Positions 1 through 10,506 of a stretch of DNA of 48,022 nucleotides are shown piece by piece. Within the stretch, counting starts at the first letter, position 1. The number at the start of each line of letters is the position of its first letter. Source of the DNA: Nostoc sp. TH1S01 (GTDB lineage Bacteria; Cyanobacteriota; Cyanobacteriia; Cyanobacteriales; Nostocaceae); the NCBI GenBank assembly GCA_018993265.1, contig JAGKSW010000151.1:1-48022 (forward strand), in the 5' to 3' direction. The notes below the pieces were generated by a model. That model worked only from the letters and a program-made list of their open reading frames with translations. It searched no databases and was not told the DNA's origin. A program made the translations under genes and the position numbers.

Positions 1-331
1 CTGTCATGTCTTTATGATTGCGATTGCGTTGTTTACGCAGGAATAATTACTTATGATGATTTTCATCTTAGAGAACCATGTAACGGTTTGTAAAGATGTA
101 TAACGAAAAGCTTACTTAACAATCTTATAAGTGCAGCTTATAGCTGATGAAAGTAGCCGTAGTCTTGGTAGCTCAGTTTCTAAAATTGCCAAATATTACT
201 TAAGATCACACTGTAGATTTGGATAGCGTAGCGAAAATGTTGGAATGCGATCGCCTTTAATTATGAGGTGCTTGAAGTGCGATCGTACTTTAATTCCTTA
301 TAATAAGAACTAAACCCAAATCAGAGGCGAT
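1..331. other. Left-edge intergenic region
   Basis: No convincing gene is seen here. It contains a HIP1 octamer (GCGATCGC at 247-254) and AT-rich sequence upstream of the Uma2-type gene. Any upstream gene would lie outside the window. Confidence 0.6.
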
Positions 332-970
332 ATGCTTTTAAAACTGCAACAAATTATCGTCAAACCGGGACACCAAATGTTGCTCAAAGATATTAGTTGG
401 CAGCAGTTGGAAAATATTTTAGAAGAAATGGGAGATAAACGTGCTGCACGTATCTCTTATAGTGATGGTTGGTTAGAAATTATGGTTCCTCTACCTGAAC
501 ATGAAAAAGATAAAGAGTTAATTGGTGATTTAGTCAAAATTTTATTAGAACAACTTCAAGTTGATTTTGAACCATTTGGTTCTACAACACTAAAAAATGA
601 GCGAATGCGGCAAGCAGTAGAACCAGATACCTCTTTTTATATTCAAAATCAAGCTGCTGTGATTGGAAAAAATCGAATTGATTTAAATATAGACCCACCA
701 CCAGATTTAGCAATTGAAGTTGATATTACCTCCCGGACTCGGTTTAATAACTATGAAATTTTAGGGGTTCCTGAACTTTGGCGATATACAAAACAAGGTT
801 TAGAAATTTTCGTACTCCAGGATGGTCAATATATTAAATCTCAATCTAGTCCTAACTTCCCTAATATACCGATTATTGAATTAGTTAATGAGTATGTTCA
901 GCAGTGTTTGACTATTGGCAGAAGCCAAGCTATGCGTAATTTTAAAGCTTGGATGGTAAATAATTTATAA
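332..970 (+). CDS. Uma2 family (DUF820) putative restriction-type endonuclease
   Basis: A 212-residue protein of the Uma2 family, which is strongly expanded in filamentous cyanobacteria and has a PD-(D/E)XK nuclease fold. Visible family features are the early WQQLENILEEMG and YSDGWLEIMVP segments, a PDTSFYIQN segment, and the core PPDLAIEVDITSRT followed by a YEILGVPELWRY strand/helix. The D and E of DLAIEVD are the likely metal ligands. Length is normal for the family. The gene stands alone, flanked by intergenic sequence, with a convergent caspase-like gene downstream. The biological role of Uma2 proteins is poorly known; they are abundant in mobile or accessory DNA. The family call is firm, the function is not. 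Confidence 0.85.
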   Translation: MLLKLQQIIVKPGHQMLLKDISWQQLENILEEMGDKRAARISYSDGWLEIMVPLPEHEKDKELIGDLVKILLEQLQVDFEPFGSTTLKNERMRQAVEPDTSFYIQNQAAVIGKNRIDLNIDPPPDLAIEVDITSRTRFNNYEILGVPELWRYTKQGLEIFVLQDGQYIKSQSSPNFPNIPIIELVNEYVQQCLTIGRSQAMRNFKAWMVNNL

Positions 971-1051
971 AACACATAATCAAGAAAATATAATAACAAT
1001 TTTAGGCTTGTTGGAGAACGGCGATAGTGAGCGATCGCTATCATCTTAAAA

Positions 1052-2875
1052 TCATGGCCAATTTATCCCATATTCACTACAATTACCGCGATTCAAAGCA
1101 TTTTTGATAAATTCTTCACTCACGGCTCCTTCTGCAAATAAATTTTTATATCTCGTTTTTTGTTCATTACACCAGCGTTTTTCTGTATCAGTTTTTATCC
1201 TGTCAAAATTATCTTTTGAAGTTGTATTAGAACGTGAATTTGTTGAGCCAGTGACGCTAGTATTAGGTAAGTTTGTTATTTTTGGATGGGAATTATCCAG
1301 GGTTACTTTTGGCAATGGGGTTAATTTTGGCGGTTCTAAACTTGGTAGTTCCAAAGTATTTGGTGACCAAGAAGGAGAAGGTATTGTTACTCTATTAATA
1401 TTAGTTTGTGAAGAACTACTAGCCCCAGGTTTAGGTAAATATATATTCCAGTAACTACAGTTATTTTCCTGCATTGATGCTCGAATAGACTCATTATCCT
1501 CGCCAGAAGTTTTTTTGAAGAACTCCCAAGATTTTTTTAACTGTAAACAAAAAGATTTCCTGGCCGTTCCACTCGGTACTTGTGATGGCTGAGGCTGAGA
1601 GGTATCAGCTGTAAATGAAGGCTGAGGTTGAGAGGTAGTATCAAGTGTAGATGGTTGAGATTGAAAGTCATTAACAAATATGAGCAAATTACTCACTATC
1701 AAAGAACTTGCGCCAGCAAAAATTAATATTACCAAACCAACAAATATGCGGTTCCAAATAGAAGGTTGAATCGGTTTCGGAGGTTTAATTTCTGGTGGAG
1801 TTTTTTGTGGTAAAACACGATTTAATATCGGCTGAATATCCTCATCTTTTAGTCCTAAAGCTTGCTGAAAAGCTTTTAATTCATTGCCAGTATCTTCTTT
1901 TAAAGGATATTGCTTTTTAACTTCTTGAGTTAACATCTGCTCGTATTGCATCAACCTTTTTTGATACTCTTGATAAGGTTTGAGAACCTCAGCTTCAATA
2001 GCAGCAGCTTCGTGGGGTTGTATACCTAACTCTTGGCTTTTCAGTTCTAAGGTACTACGGCCAATGGCAGAAATCACACCACGGCTGGCAAATCGTTCGA
2101 CTTCTCGCCGATACCTCAATTTAGGATCGCCAATTGGTGCTTTCGCTAGTCGAATTTTAAAACCTTCCTTAACTGCATAGATTTCGGGCTGCATAGCGGG
2201 GGCTGCTTCTTTGACTTTCTTTTTGGCATAATCATGCAACTCATCTATGGAAATCACACCATCATTATCTGTATCTGCGGCTCCTGTTTCGATACCCTCA
2301 ACAAAGTAACGAGTATAAGTTGAAAGATTTGCGCCCTGCTGCTCAAATGAATATTGGGTAGATGTTGAAGAAGTCAGTACAACTCGCCCTTCTCCCCCAA
2401 GTTGAGTATAAATATCTACTGAACCATCATCTTTAGCTGACCAACCTTCAGCGAATGCGCCACTAAAGCAACAGTCGAGAATCACGACTTGTCGCTTGGA
2501 ACGACTTTCGCTCATGATGTTATGCACAAAACTGGCTGGAACTGCTGTTGATTTGATGAGTCGCCCTTGGGAGTTTTTCCGAGTCAGGCTAGTTGCTAAG
2601 TAAAGTTTGCCTGTTTCATCTTTAATTCCGTGACCAGAAAAGTAAAGCAATACGAGGTCGTTTTTGGTGCGATCGCTAAATAGGGTTTCGATCGCTTCCT
2701 GCATTTTTTGTGGTTCGGGGTTTAAAAGTTGCTGAATATCTGCTTCAGCAAACCCACCCATTTCTGGGTGCTGCAAAACTCTCTTGACTTCACGCACATC
2801 CATCGGTGGTGCTGTCAGTGCAGAAAGTCCTGGTAAATACTCACTTACTCCAATCAGCAGTGCTAATTTAGTCAT
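1052..2875 (-). CDS. Caspase-like (peptidase C14/metacaspase) protein with EF-hand loop and membrane anchor
   Basis: A 607-residue protein with an N-terminal caspase-like domain (about residues 1-240). The catalytic His is in YFSGHG (H82) and the Cys in DCCFSG (most likely C136), so the dyad is intact. A canonical 12-residue EF-hand loop, DTDNDGVISIDE, lies at residues 201-212, still inside the peptidase region, which suggests calcium control. Residues 250-350 are charged and helical. A proline-rich stretch precedes one transmembrane segment (about 376-401). The remainder is a low-complexity Ser/Thr/Pro/Gln region with scattered Cys residues near the C-terminus. Cyanobacterial metacaspase homologues (orthocaspases) often fuse such domains to sensor or anchoring regions, and cleave after basic residues. 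With a single TM, the protease would sit on the cytoplasmic side if the N-terminus is inside. The gene is monocistronic. The substrate is unknown. Confidence 0.85.
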   Translation of the reverse strand: MTKLALLIGVSEYLPGLSALTAPPMDVREVKRVLQHPEMGGFAEADIQQLLNPEPQKMQEAIETLFSDRTKNDLVLLYFSGHGIKDETGKLYLATSLTRKNSQGRLIKSTAVPASFVHNIMSESRSKRQVVILDCCFSGAFAEGWSAKDDGSVDIYTQLGGEGRVVLTSSTSTQYSFEQQGANLSTYTRYFVEGIETGAADTDNDGVISIDELHDYAKKKVKEAAPAMQPEIYAVKEGFKIRLAKAPIGDPKLRYRREVERFASRGVISAIGRSTLELKSQELGIQPHEAAAIEAEVLKPYQEYQKRLMQYEQMLTQEVKKQYPLKEDTGNELKAFQQALGLKDEDIQPILNRVLPQKTPPEIKPPKPIQPSIWNRIFVGLVILIFAGASSLIVSNLLIFVNDFQSQPSTLDTTSQPQPSFTADTSQPQPSQVPSGTARKSFCLQLKKSWEFFKKTSGEDNESIRASMQENNCSYWNIYLPKPGASSSSQTNINRVTIPSPSWSPNTLELPSLEPPKLTPLPKVTLDNSHPKITNLPNTSVTGSTNSRSNTTSKDNFDRIKTDTEKRWCNEQKTRYKNLFAEGAVSEEFIKNALNRGNCSEYGINWP

Positions 2876-3662
2876 TTAACTTCTGATGTTGGTTCAATAA
2901 ATTTTATGACCTTTTGCAGTTATCCAACACTAACGGTTAATTGTTTTACCGTAGTAACTTTATATAGAATCATAAACAATAGCAATCCTATCTGAGTTGT
3001 GAAAAATATTCTTTTTAACGAACCGCAAAGGACACAAAGAAAGAGAAGAAAGAGAATTTCACAAATGATTTAGGATTGCTAAATTAATGAATTTCCCTAA
3101 ATTCACTTAAAAATTTTACTCAAGGAACAAACTTAGTCGATGCTAAAATCTACACCAAATCAGGCTTATAACCTTGCAACCTATCACTTGTAACCTGTAA
3201 CCTACCATATAAGACATAAAGGGATAGATACATTCGCTTGCGGCGAAGTACCTATCCCCAGATAGCTGCCCAGATGACTAACCTGGAACCCTATAATTTG
3301 GTATCTTATTTACACAGTATCAACTGATAAATCTTTAATGTCATTGGGAGAGATACTGATATCGCAGATATTTGTGAAAACATTGTAAAGATATTGAGGG
3401 ATGGTGCTAAATAGTGTGTTTTTCAGGCTTGTGTAAGTGATTATTCTATTTACGTCTTGAGATAACAAGTGATTAAGCACACCAGTAAATCAACTAAGCA
3501 GAAACAGGACTGAGGCAAAAAATTGTTTATTGAGACTGGGTATAGGGGTAATAAACATCTAAACCCTAGATTTTTAACAGAGTGATGAGTAATGACTCTA
3601 AAAATCACGATTTAATCAGAAGTTAAATAGCTTGATCTGACAAAAAGGAAGATGCATTGTTT
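2876..3662. other. Intergenic region with STRR-like repeats and no gene
   Basis: About 780 bases without a supported CDS. It holds one copy of the AACGAACCGCAAAGGACACA-type repeat near 3018-3045, the heptamer-like GTAACCT/CAACCTA stretch around 3170-3205, and the hairpin listed separately. It probably also contains the divergent promoters for the caspase-like gene and the GST-like gene. Confidence 0.5.
3221..3258. repeat. Imperfect palindrome / hairpin
   Basis: GGGATAGATAC (3221-3231) is the near-perfect inverse of GTACCTATCCC (3248-3258), with one mismatch. An inner TTCGC/GCGAA pair stacks on top. It could be a repetitive palindromic element. No T-run follows it, so a terminator role is not obvious. 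Confidence 0.5.
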
Positions 3663-4259
3663 ATGAAGCTCTTTTACACAAGTAAATCTCAATATGCGCG
3701 GATAGTGCGGGTGGCAATAATTGAGCTAAATTTAACCGATCGCGTAAAATTACAAGAAGTTACAGTGCGCGATCGCAATAGCGAATTACTCAAGTACAAT
3801 CCAGCAGGTAAAGTTCCCACTTTGGCTACTGATGACGAATTCATTTTGAGTGAAACACGGATCATTACCGCTTATCTCAATCACTTAAATCCTGACATCA
3901 AAATCGTTGCTGACTATTCTGATGCATTTTCACAGCAGCTTGAAGGTATAACCACTGCATTTATCGATGGTATTAGTACCTGGATAAGAGAGCGAAAATT
4001 TCGTACAGAAACAGAGCAATCACCTACAATCATCGAACTAGAAAAATCTCGTGCCTTGAGAATTTTAGACTATTTTGAGAAAATTGCTGATCAACTCGAC
4101 CAAACACCCAAGCTGGCTCACATTACCCTCGCCTCTGCATTGGGTTTAGAAATTCGCTTACCGGAATTTCAATGGCGGCAGAACTATCCGAAACTGGCTC
4201 AATGGTACGATGAATTTGTTCAGCGTCCATCTTTGCAAGCAACGAAACTAGAGGCTTAA
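3663..4259 (+). CDS. Glutathione S-transferase-like protein
   Basis: About 198 residues. The N-terminal half is thioredoxin-like: MKLFYTSKSQYARIVRVAI, then YNPAGKVPTL, with the cis-Pro in KVPTL, and the LSETRIITAYL stretch (E-S/T GSH gamma-glutamyl site) typical of GST N-domains. The C-terminal half is all-helical. The Ser in YTSKSQYAR is the likely activating residue, so this is a small bacterial GST rather than a Cys-type omega enzyme. I prefer the ATG at 3663 over the TTG at 3657. The purine-rich AAGGAAG at 3645-3651 lies 11 bases upstream, and homologues begin MKLFY. The substrate cannot be told from the sequence. The gene is not linked to an obvious pathway; a DMT permease follows 147 bases later on the same strand. 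Confidence 0.75.
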   Translation: MKLFYTSKSQYARIVRVAIIELNLTDRVKLQEVTVRDRNSELLKYNPAGKVPTLATDDEFILSETRIITAYLNHLNPDIKIVADYSDAFSQQLEGITTAFIDGISTWIRERKFRTETEQSPTIIELEKSRALRILDYFEKIADQLDQTPKLAHITLASALGLEIRLPEFQWRQNYPKLAQWYDEFVQRPSLQATKLEA

Positions 4260-4406
4260 CAAGAATTTTTCAATGGAGTCAGAAAAAATAAGTAACGAGA
4301 CAGAATTAATTACACAAAGTCGTTTTCCTGTTCCCTATTTCCTATCTCCACCGTTGAATTTAATTTTGTCCAACTACTACTTATTGGCTATAACACTACA
4401 ATCGGG

Positions 4407-5378
4407 TTGTCATGTAGGAACCTTTTTATTGTGTTAGGCATTCTGACGGTTCTTTTATCCTCTTTTATTTTGGCGTTTCACAACGTTATTGTACGAGTTT
4501 TATTCTCTGAACATCTCGTACTAGGCTTATTTTTACTTGGTGGGTATGTTAAACCAGATTTGCAGAATTCATTCTTGCTGATGTTCATGCGGATGCTGCT
4601 GGTAGTTCCACTTATGGCTTCTTTAGCATTCAAGTTATATCCATCTGCGCCAAAAGAATTGCAAGATGTGTTCAAGCATCATCGCACAGATGTTTTGATT
4701 CCAGCCTTTGGCTGTGGAGTATTGATGTTTGTGTATATTGCCTTACTTTACATTGCCATCGGCTTGATTCCTACAGGAATTGCTGTGACTCTTTTCTTTT
4801 CTTACCCAGTGTTTACGGCGCTATTGGCTTGGAAGTTTTTTGGCGATCGCCCTACACTTTTTCGTTGGCTAGTGATTGGTATTATTTTAGTGGGTAGTGT
4901 TTTAACTATTCCCCTATCTTCTAATAGCTACAGCAGTTTTGCTATTACTCTTGGGATTATCGCCAGTGTTGGTGCTGGGATTGTTTACGCTTTCTATTGC
5001 GTTATTGCTCAAAAATGCTTAGAAAAATTCCATCCAGTTCCCTTCACTTGGATAAGTTTCGCTTCTACATTGGTGCTTTCTGGTGTGAGCTTACTGTTCT
5101 GGCCACTTCCCAGTAGTCAACTTGATTGGACACCAATGTGGATTGGTAGCATTTTTTCGGGTTTAGTTAGCTTTGCTGGACACACTCTCAACAATTTAGG
5201 GATTCGGATGATTAATGCTACCAAGGCTTCAATTGTTGGTGCTAGTAGTCCAGCATTGACAGCTTTAATCGCATGGGCAACAATTAGCGAAACCTTAACC
5301 GTGATTCAAAGTTTGGGAATTGGTGTGGTGACATTGGGAATTGCTTTGCTCAGTAGAGAAAGGCGTAGTCCATCATGA
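4407..5378 (+). CDS. EamA/DMT superfamily permease
   Basis: A 323-residue integral membrane protein with roughly ten hydrophobic segments and the two-fold EamA repeat. The first half ends around VLFSYPVFTALLAWKFFGDRP and the second around SPALTALIAWATISETLT. Both show the family pattern of proline-bearing helices followed by an (F/S)(G/E)(D/T) turn. It is a member of the drug/metabolite transporter superfamily; the substrate is not predictable. The best start is TTG at 4407, because the overlapping ATG at 4412 runs straight into TAG. A GTG at 4431 is an alternative and would remove eight residues. It converges on the kinase gene after only 45 bases. Confidence 0.8.
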   Translation: MSCRNLFIVLGILTVLLSSFILAFHNVIVRVLFSEHLVLGLFLLGGYVKPDLQNSFLLMFMRMLLVVPLMASLAFKLYPSAPKELQDVFKHHRTDVLIPAFGCGVLMFVYIALLYIAIGLIPTGIAVTLFFSYPVFTALLAWKFFGDRPTLFRWLVIGIILVGSVLTIPLSSNSYSSFAITLGIIASVGAGIVYAFYCVIAQKCLEKFHPVPFTWISFASTLVLSGVSLLFWPLPSSQLDWTPMWIGSIFSGLVSFAGHTLNNLGIRMINATKASIVGASSPALTALIAWATISETLTVIQSLGIGVVTLGIALLSRERRSPS

Positions 5379-5423
5379 AGTCAGAATTTCTGAAGTATGC
5401 TTGCTAACCCTATCCTGTTTGAT

Positions 5424-6848
5424 TTATATGGAACATTCTAAACATTTTTGCTTGACTAAGCCTGTGTGACAAACCTGTGGCTGCTGAATAGGGATTTCAA
5501 TGACAAATTCTGCTCCTTTACCTAGATCGGAAATACACTGCAAACTACCATAATGTAGTTCAGTAATAATCTGATGGCTGATTGACATTCCTAAGCCTGT
5601 ACCTTTACCCGCAGGTTTAGTTGTAAAGAAAGGGTCGAATACGCGTTTTTGAATATTCTCTGGTATTCCTAGGCCATTGTCAGCAATTCTAATCATGATG
5701 CGATCGCTTCCTAAAACCTCGGTATGAATCCGAATCATCGGCGATGGTATATAACTAGGATAATTTTCCATAGTTTCTGTTAAAGCATCAATAGCATTGC
5801 TCAAAATATTCATAAACACTTGATTCATTTTTCCCGGATAACACTCTACTTTTGGCAACTTGCCATATTGTTTAACTACTTGAATTTTTGGCTGGCCTGG
5901 TTTTGCTTCCAGGTGTCGCTTGAGAATCATCAGTGTGCTTTCTATACCCTCATGAATGTCTACCACTTTGACTTCAGCTTCATGATGACGGGAGAAGTTA
6001 CGCAAAGACTTAATAATTTCACAAATTCTCTCAGTTCCTACTTCCATTGAGGAGAGGATTTTAGGTAAGTCTTCGAGCAAATATTGCAAATCTATTTCCT
6101 GAGCTTTAGCTAAAATTTCTGGGGTAGCATTAGGTAAATGGTTTTGATAAAGAGTCACTAGTTCTAATAAGTTTTGAGTATAGCGACTGACATAATAAAG
6201 ATTGGCATGGATGAAGTTAATTGGATTATTAATTTCATGAGCTATACCCGCCACTAGTTGACCTAATGTGGCTAACTTTTCTGATTGCACAAGCTGAATT
6301 TGAGCTTTTTCTAAGGTGTAAAGCGCATCCGAAAGTTCTTGAGTGCGTTCCAAAACCCTTTTTTCTAAGTCCTGTGTTAACTGTTGTAAAGCTGCTTCTG
6401 CGATCGCACGTTCTCTGATTTCTTGTTGTAGACGGAGATTTTTCTCTTCTAGTGCTAGATTCAAGTTTCGTAAATTCACATGAATTTGGATACGAGCTAA
6501 CACCTCTGCTTGCTGAAAAGGCTTGGTTATATAATCAACAGCACCTAAAGCAAGACCTTTAACCTTATCTACTGTATCGCTAAGAGCAGTCATAAAAATG
6601 ACTGGAATATCTTTTGCCAGAGAATTTTGCTTAAGTCGGTAACAAGTCTCAAATCCATCAATTCCAGGCATCATAACATCCAACAAAATCAGGTCTGGTG
6701 GATCGTATTCAACTTGCTCGATGGCACTTTCTCCGCTAGTTGCAACTGCAACTTCAAAACCAGCATCTGTTAAAGCTTCTGAAAGTACCTCTAAGTTTGT
6801 AGGGGTATCATCTACAATTAATATTAAATTTGTTTCTGAAGTCTGCAC
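5424..6848 (-). CDS. Response regulator-histidine kinase hybrid (REC-HisKA-HATPase)
   Basis: A 474-residue soluble protein. The receiver domain spans about residues 7-123, with the acidic pair DD13-14, phospho-acceptor D57 (DLILLDVMMP), T/S in FMTALS and K109 in ITKPF, so it looks competent. A coiled-coil linker (about 130-190) leads to a dimerisation helix with H204 (GIAHEINNPI), then an HATPase domain with the N-box (NILSNAIDAL), DNGLGIP and GKGTGLGMS motifs. This REC-first architecture is common in cyanobacteria, where an upstream kinase phosphorylates the receiver to tune the output kinase. The gene lies 51 bases downstream of the large sensor kinase on the same strand, so the two probably form one operon and one phosphorelay. 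The target is unknown. Confidence 0.85.
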   Translation of the reverse strand: MQTSETNLILIVDDTPTNLEVLSEALTDAGFEVAVATSGESAIEQVEYDPPDLILLDVMMPGIDGFETCYRLKQNSLAKDIPVIFMTALSDTVDKVKGLALGAVDYITKPFQQAEVLARIQIHVNLRNLNLALEEKNLRLQQEIRERAIAEAALQQLTQDLEKRVLERTQELSDALYTLEKAQIQLVQSEKLATLGQLVAGIAHEINNPINFIHANLYYVSRYTQNLLELVTLYQNHLPNATPEILAKAQEIDLQYLLEDLPKILSSMEVGTERICEIIKSLRNFSRHHEAEVKVVDIHEGIESTLMILKRHLEAKPGQPKIQVVKQYGKLPKVECYPGKMNQVFMNILSNAIDALTETMENYPSYIPSPMIRIHTEVLGSDRIMIRIADNGLGIPENIQKRVFDPFFTTKPAGKGTGLGMSISHQIITELHYGSLQCISDLGKGAEFVIEIPIQQPQVCHTGLVKQKCLECSI

Positions 6849-6899
6849 AAATATACCCTGAATATGATTAAAGTTTTGATTAATGAAGGTAATTAAAAA

Positions 6900-9731
6900 T
6901 TAATTAACAGTAGAAACTCTTTCTAGGAAATCTCTAATTTTTTTGATTTGAAAACTTTGAGCCATTCGATTAACATATTGAACAAAGGCAACATATTTTT
7001 CATCCATATTTTCTATTTTCTCTAATTGCTTCTGAATAGCTTTAATTCGACCTTTTAAAGCTAATTCTTTTAAATGTATCAACTCCTCAATTGGTGGAAG
7101 AATCATGTCGGATTCATTGGTTAATACTAAAATTTTATCATTTTGATTGCCAAGGTTTCTGATATTAGCAGAATTTACTAAATCTCGATGGTTTTCTTCA
7201 TAAATCCATTCTAAATCTAAGTATTTATGTAACTTTTCTAGCAGTTCAAATAATTGCACAGGTTTAGGAAGGAAATCATCTGCCCCTGCTGCAAAACTTT
7301 TTTGCTTATCATCATCGAATACACGAGTTGATGAAACTATAACCTTAATATTTTGAAGATTTGGCAAATTTCGTAAATGAAATAACATTTGATAACCATC
7401 CATTACTGGCATAGAAATATTAGTAATAATTAAATCAGGTTGAAACTCAATGAGCTTGCCTAAACCATCCTTGCCATTTTCTGCTTCTACCAGTTCAAAA
7501 CCCAATCCCTCTAACAGACTAACAAATACAGAGCGATTTTCTAAGACATTATCCACTATTAAGATTTTTCGCTTTTTACCTTGATAACCAATAATGTTTC
7601 TTGTTGGTAAATGTTTAGATATGCTGATCCATTCCTTGGCTTTGGCTATTTTTAATTCAAAGCAAAAAATGCTGCCCTGGCCTACTTGACTTTGCACTAC
7701 CAAATTACCACCCATTAATTCAAGGATTTTTTGAGTGATAGTCAATCCTAATCCAGTTCCTTCTGATTGCTTTTTAATACTACCAACCTGCTCAAATGGT
7801 AAAAATATTTTTTGTAATTCTTCACTATCCATCCCTACGCCAGTATCTTCTACTTGGAAGCGGATTGTATAAATTGTTGAAGTAAATTCTGTATTTTTTT
7901 TATTTGTTACTGGGTTAGTTTGAGGAATAATTACATTTACCTTAAAACTTACTCTGCCATTATCCGTAAATTTGATGGCATTACTTAATAAATTCATCAA
8001 GACTTGACGTAATCGTTTTTCATCTGCTTCGATAGCAATGGGCAGATTTTCATCATATTGGTATAGAAATTCTACACCCTTTTGTTCAGCCTTAATGCGA
8101 CAAATTTCAGCAACATTTTGAAGAAAGGAAGCAAAATGAAACTGTGTTGGATGTAATTCTAATTTGCGAGCTTCTATTTTGGAAAGGTCGAGAATATCGT
8201 TAATCAGAGTCAAAAGATGAGAAGCACATTGGTTAATAATATTAATACCTTTGCGCTCTTTTTCCATTATATTTTTTGACCCTTGGAGGATTTGTGCGTA
8301 ACCTAAAATACCGTTAAGAGGTGTACGTAATTCATGACTCATGTTAGCCAAAAATTCGCTTTTGGCTTTATTCGCACTATCAGCATTTTCCTTGGCTTGT
8401 TTAAGTTCTTTAGTACGCTGTTCAACTCGAATTTCTAGTTCTTCATTAGTTTTAGATAATGCGGTAAAAGATTCTTGTAATTGTGTTGCCATCTGGTTGA
8501 ACGATTTGGCAAGAATACTAAGTTCTCTCACCTGAAATTCTTGCACTTTTTGATCCAGTTTGCCATTAGCGATCGCTTCTGAAGCCTGACTCAGTTGCAG
8601 AATTGGTTGTGTAATCCAATGAGATGTATAAAATCCTAAAATAATGGCTAATCCCAAAGCTAACAGACACAATATAATTGTTACCTTAGTATTGGCATGG
8701 ATCTGAGCCATAAAGTCGGCTTCAGGTACGACAATAACTATCAGCCAATCTATTCCTAAATTATTTGTCCAAGGGCTGACCTGAACAAATTGACGCTGAC
8801 CATTTACTAAAAAGTCAATCTGTGTAGATTTTTTAATATTGCCGAGTTCACCAAAATTGCTTGTGATGTATTTAGTAGTAGCTTGAATTAGCTCGTCTTT
8901 GCTGTTTTTTCCTTTTAAACGGATAGGTTTGCCATTCATAACTGTGAATGGCTGTTCAGTAGCAGAACTGCCAATCAACAGTCCATTACGCTCCATGATA
9001 AAAATTTTTCCAGAATTACCAACTTTCAACTGGCCCAAGAAATGACTAATTTGTGAAAGCCTTTGTTCAACTGCAATTACACCATGAAACTTTCCGTTTT
9101 TGAGAAAAACGGGACGACTAGTAGCAATACATAAATGGTATGGAGCGACTTCCCAGTTATAAACTGAAGTCCAAGTAGGCTTACCTTTTTTAACTGCTTC
9201 TGAATACCAACCTTCTTTTTTAAACTGAGAGTCTACATATTCAGCGACAATTTTAGTACGCTTTCCCTGATTATCTGTTCCATGAATGAAGAGATGATTA
9301 TTACTATGAATTTCTGGGGAAATTTCATCTATAGTAATTTGTTTGTCATCAAAATAACCACTGGCGAGAAATTTACCAGAATTGAAACCGTAAATTATAT
9401 ACCCTACGTTAAATGTCTGAAGCTGCCGCCAGAAATGATATCCTAATGTTTTTGTATCTTCTACATTTAATAAGCCTATGTCGATAGTATTCCAGTCATT
9501 TTCGAGCAGGTTACGCGGATTTGCCATATAACTATCTAAATGCTCATCTACACGTTCACTGACTTCAGTTCGTAACTTACCTGCCAGATCATTAACCGCT
9601 TTCTGCCCATTTCTTAGAGAAAGGTATCCAGTCAGCCCCACAGCTGCAAAGATTTGCAAAACAAAAGGTAAGATTAGAATTAAGCGGAGTGATAATTTTT
9701 GAGATTTTTGGGAGACTTGATTAGCAATCAT
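6900..9731 (-). CDS. Membrane sensor histidine kinase with dCache-like, HAMP, HisKA, HATPase and degenerate receiver
   Basis: A 943-residue hybrid kinase. TM1 spans about residues 17-38, a large periplasmic dCache-like sensor 40-340, and TM2 about 347-367. HAMP follows (about 370-425), then a coiled coil. HisKA contains H466 (NMSHELRTP). HATPase contains the N-box [10 protein letters not shown] (580-589), DTGVGM and [10 protein letters not shown]-terminal receiver-like domain (about 721-835) follows, and then a helical tail of some 110 residues. The receiver is odd: where the phospho-Asp belongs ([10 protein letters not shown]) there is Asn771, and the acidic pair reads VDN. The conserved Lys (LPKP, K823) and Gly-Ala-Asp turn remain. 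The kinase core looks active but the receiver cannot accept phosphate in the usual way, so it may be allosteric. It is probably co-transcribed with the downstream REC-kinase, which has a competent receiver. Confidence 0.88.
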   Translation of the reverse strand: MIANQVSQKSQKLSLRLILILPFVLQIFAAVGLTGYLSLRNGQKAVNDLAGKLRTEVSERVDEHLDSYMANPRNLLENDWNTIDIGLLNVEDTKTLGYHFWRQLQTFNVGYIIYGFNSGKFLASGYFDDKQITIDEISPEIHSNNHLFIHGTDNQGKRTKIVAEYVDSQFKKEGWYSEAVKKGKPTWTSVYNWEVAPYHLCIATSRPVFLKNGKFHGVIAVEQRLSQISHFLGQLKVGNSGKIFIMERNGLLIGSSATEQPFTVMNGKPIRLKGKNSKDELIQATTKYITSNFGELGNIKKSTQIDFLVNGQRQFVQVSPWTNNLGIDWLIVIVVPEADFMAQIHANTKVTIILCLLALGLAIILGFYTSHWITQPILQLSQASEAIANGKLDQKVQEFQVRELSILAKSFNQMATQLQESFTALSKTNEELEIRVEQRTKELKQAKENADSANKAKSEFLANMSHELRTPLNGILGYAQILQGSKNIMEKERKGINIINQCASHLLTLINDILDLSKIEARKLELHPTQFHFASFLQNVAEICRIKAEQKGVEFLYQYDENLPIAIEADEKRLRQVLMNLLSNAIKFTDNGRVSFKVNVIIPQTNPVTNKKNTEFTSTIYTIRFQVEDTGVGMDSEELQKIFLPFEQVGSIKKQSEGTGLGLTITQKILELMGGNLVVQSQVGQGSIFCFELKIAKAKEWISISKHLPTRNIIGYQGKKRKILIVDNVLENRSVFVSLLEGLGFELVEAENGKDGLGKLIEFQPDLIITNISMPVMDGYQMLFHLRNLPNLQNIKVIVSSTRVFDDDKQKSFAAGADDFLPKPVQLFELLEKLHKYLDLEWIYEENHRDLVNSANIRNLGNQNDKILVLTNESDMILPPIEELIHLKELALKGRIKAIQKQLEKIENMDEKYVAFVQYVNRMAQSFQIKKIRDFLERVSTVN

Positions 9732-9821
9732 TTATGAAAGCATGAAATTTAATTTATAACTTGCAAAAGTGTTTAAAAATTTCCTAATTCATTTTTTGAA
9801 ATTAATTGGAGAATTTAGGAA

Positions 9822-10442
9822 TTACATAAAAGTAATTTTCCTCAATCTTCTATATTTTTTTAGGCTATAAGCCTGAAATTTATTGCGGAGGAGGAAGATA
9901 ATAATAGTTGTATTGATAAAAAAGATGTAGAGTGGAAAAGCTGAAAGAGTAAACGACCAAGACTCAATAGCGAAAAGATTAAGTGTACTAGCTGCTAAAT
10001 ACAAACTCCAAGTGAGTGAATTTTCTGTCTGTGGTTCATAGTAAGACTTCTTAATTGTAGGTAATGCACCTAAAAAATCAATCAATATATTCAACAAAAG
10101 CGCAATTAAGGGTGAATTGAACTGCCACCAAAGCAATAGACTGATACCAACACCCAAAAGACACAGCCGATCAAAACGGCTCCAACCTCCCTCTCCGTGC
10201 TTAAGAGATAGAATAGCAACGATTAATTGACCAATTCCACCACATACAGGAAGCCAAACTGTATTGCCAGCACCACTAGAATAGTAACTGGCACTAATTA
10301 CAGTACTCAAAATTACCCATATCCACCAAGTTGCTCTATTTGGTTTAGTTTTACCCTGCAAAATCGTGATGATGTAAGGTACAAAGCAGAGTATGGAAAG
10401 AAAACCTGCAACTGCCCCGATTGTCGCTTGCCAGCCAGCCAT
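9822..10442 (-). CDS. PQ-loop-like integral membrane protein
   Basis: 206 residues with about seven hydrophobic segments and two similar halves. The first has FLSILCFVPYIITILQGKTK followed by NRATWWIW. The second has LGALPTIKKSYYEPQTENSLTWSLY. The spacing Pro-x(n)-basic-(N/S)-x-x-(T)W resembles PQ-loop/SemiSWEET-type repeats. It lies between a desaturase gene (64 bases upstream) and the sensor kinase (90 bases downstream), all on the same strand. A transport or membrane-organising role is plausible but unproven; no specific substrate can be inferred. The start is ATG at 10442. Confidence 0.6.
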   Translation of the reverse strand: MAGWQATIGAVAGFLSILCFVPYIITILQGKTKPNRATWWIWVILSTVISASYYSSGAGNTVWLPVCGGIGQLIVAILSLKHGEGGWSRFDRLCLLGVGISLLLWWQFNSPLIALLLNILIDFLGALPTIKKSYYEPQTENSLTWSLYLAASTLNLFAIESWSFTLSAFPLYIFFINTTIIIFLLRNKFQAYSLKKYRRLRKITFM

Positions 10443-10506
10443 ATTGAATTACCCTGAAAAAAATTATTGTTTGCTATCGGCAGATACACTCTGCTTTAAA
10501 AAAATG

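Noticed and set aside
1104-1454. A 116-codon plus-strand frame inside the caspase-like gene
   Set aside because: It is the antisense of the Ser/Thr/Pro-rich tail; no signals and no domain.
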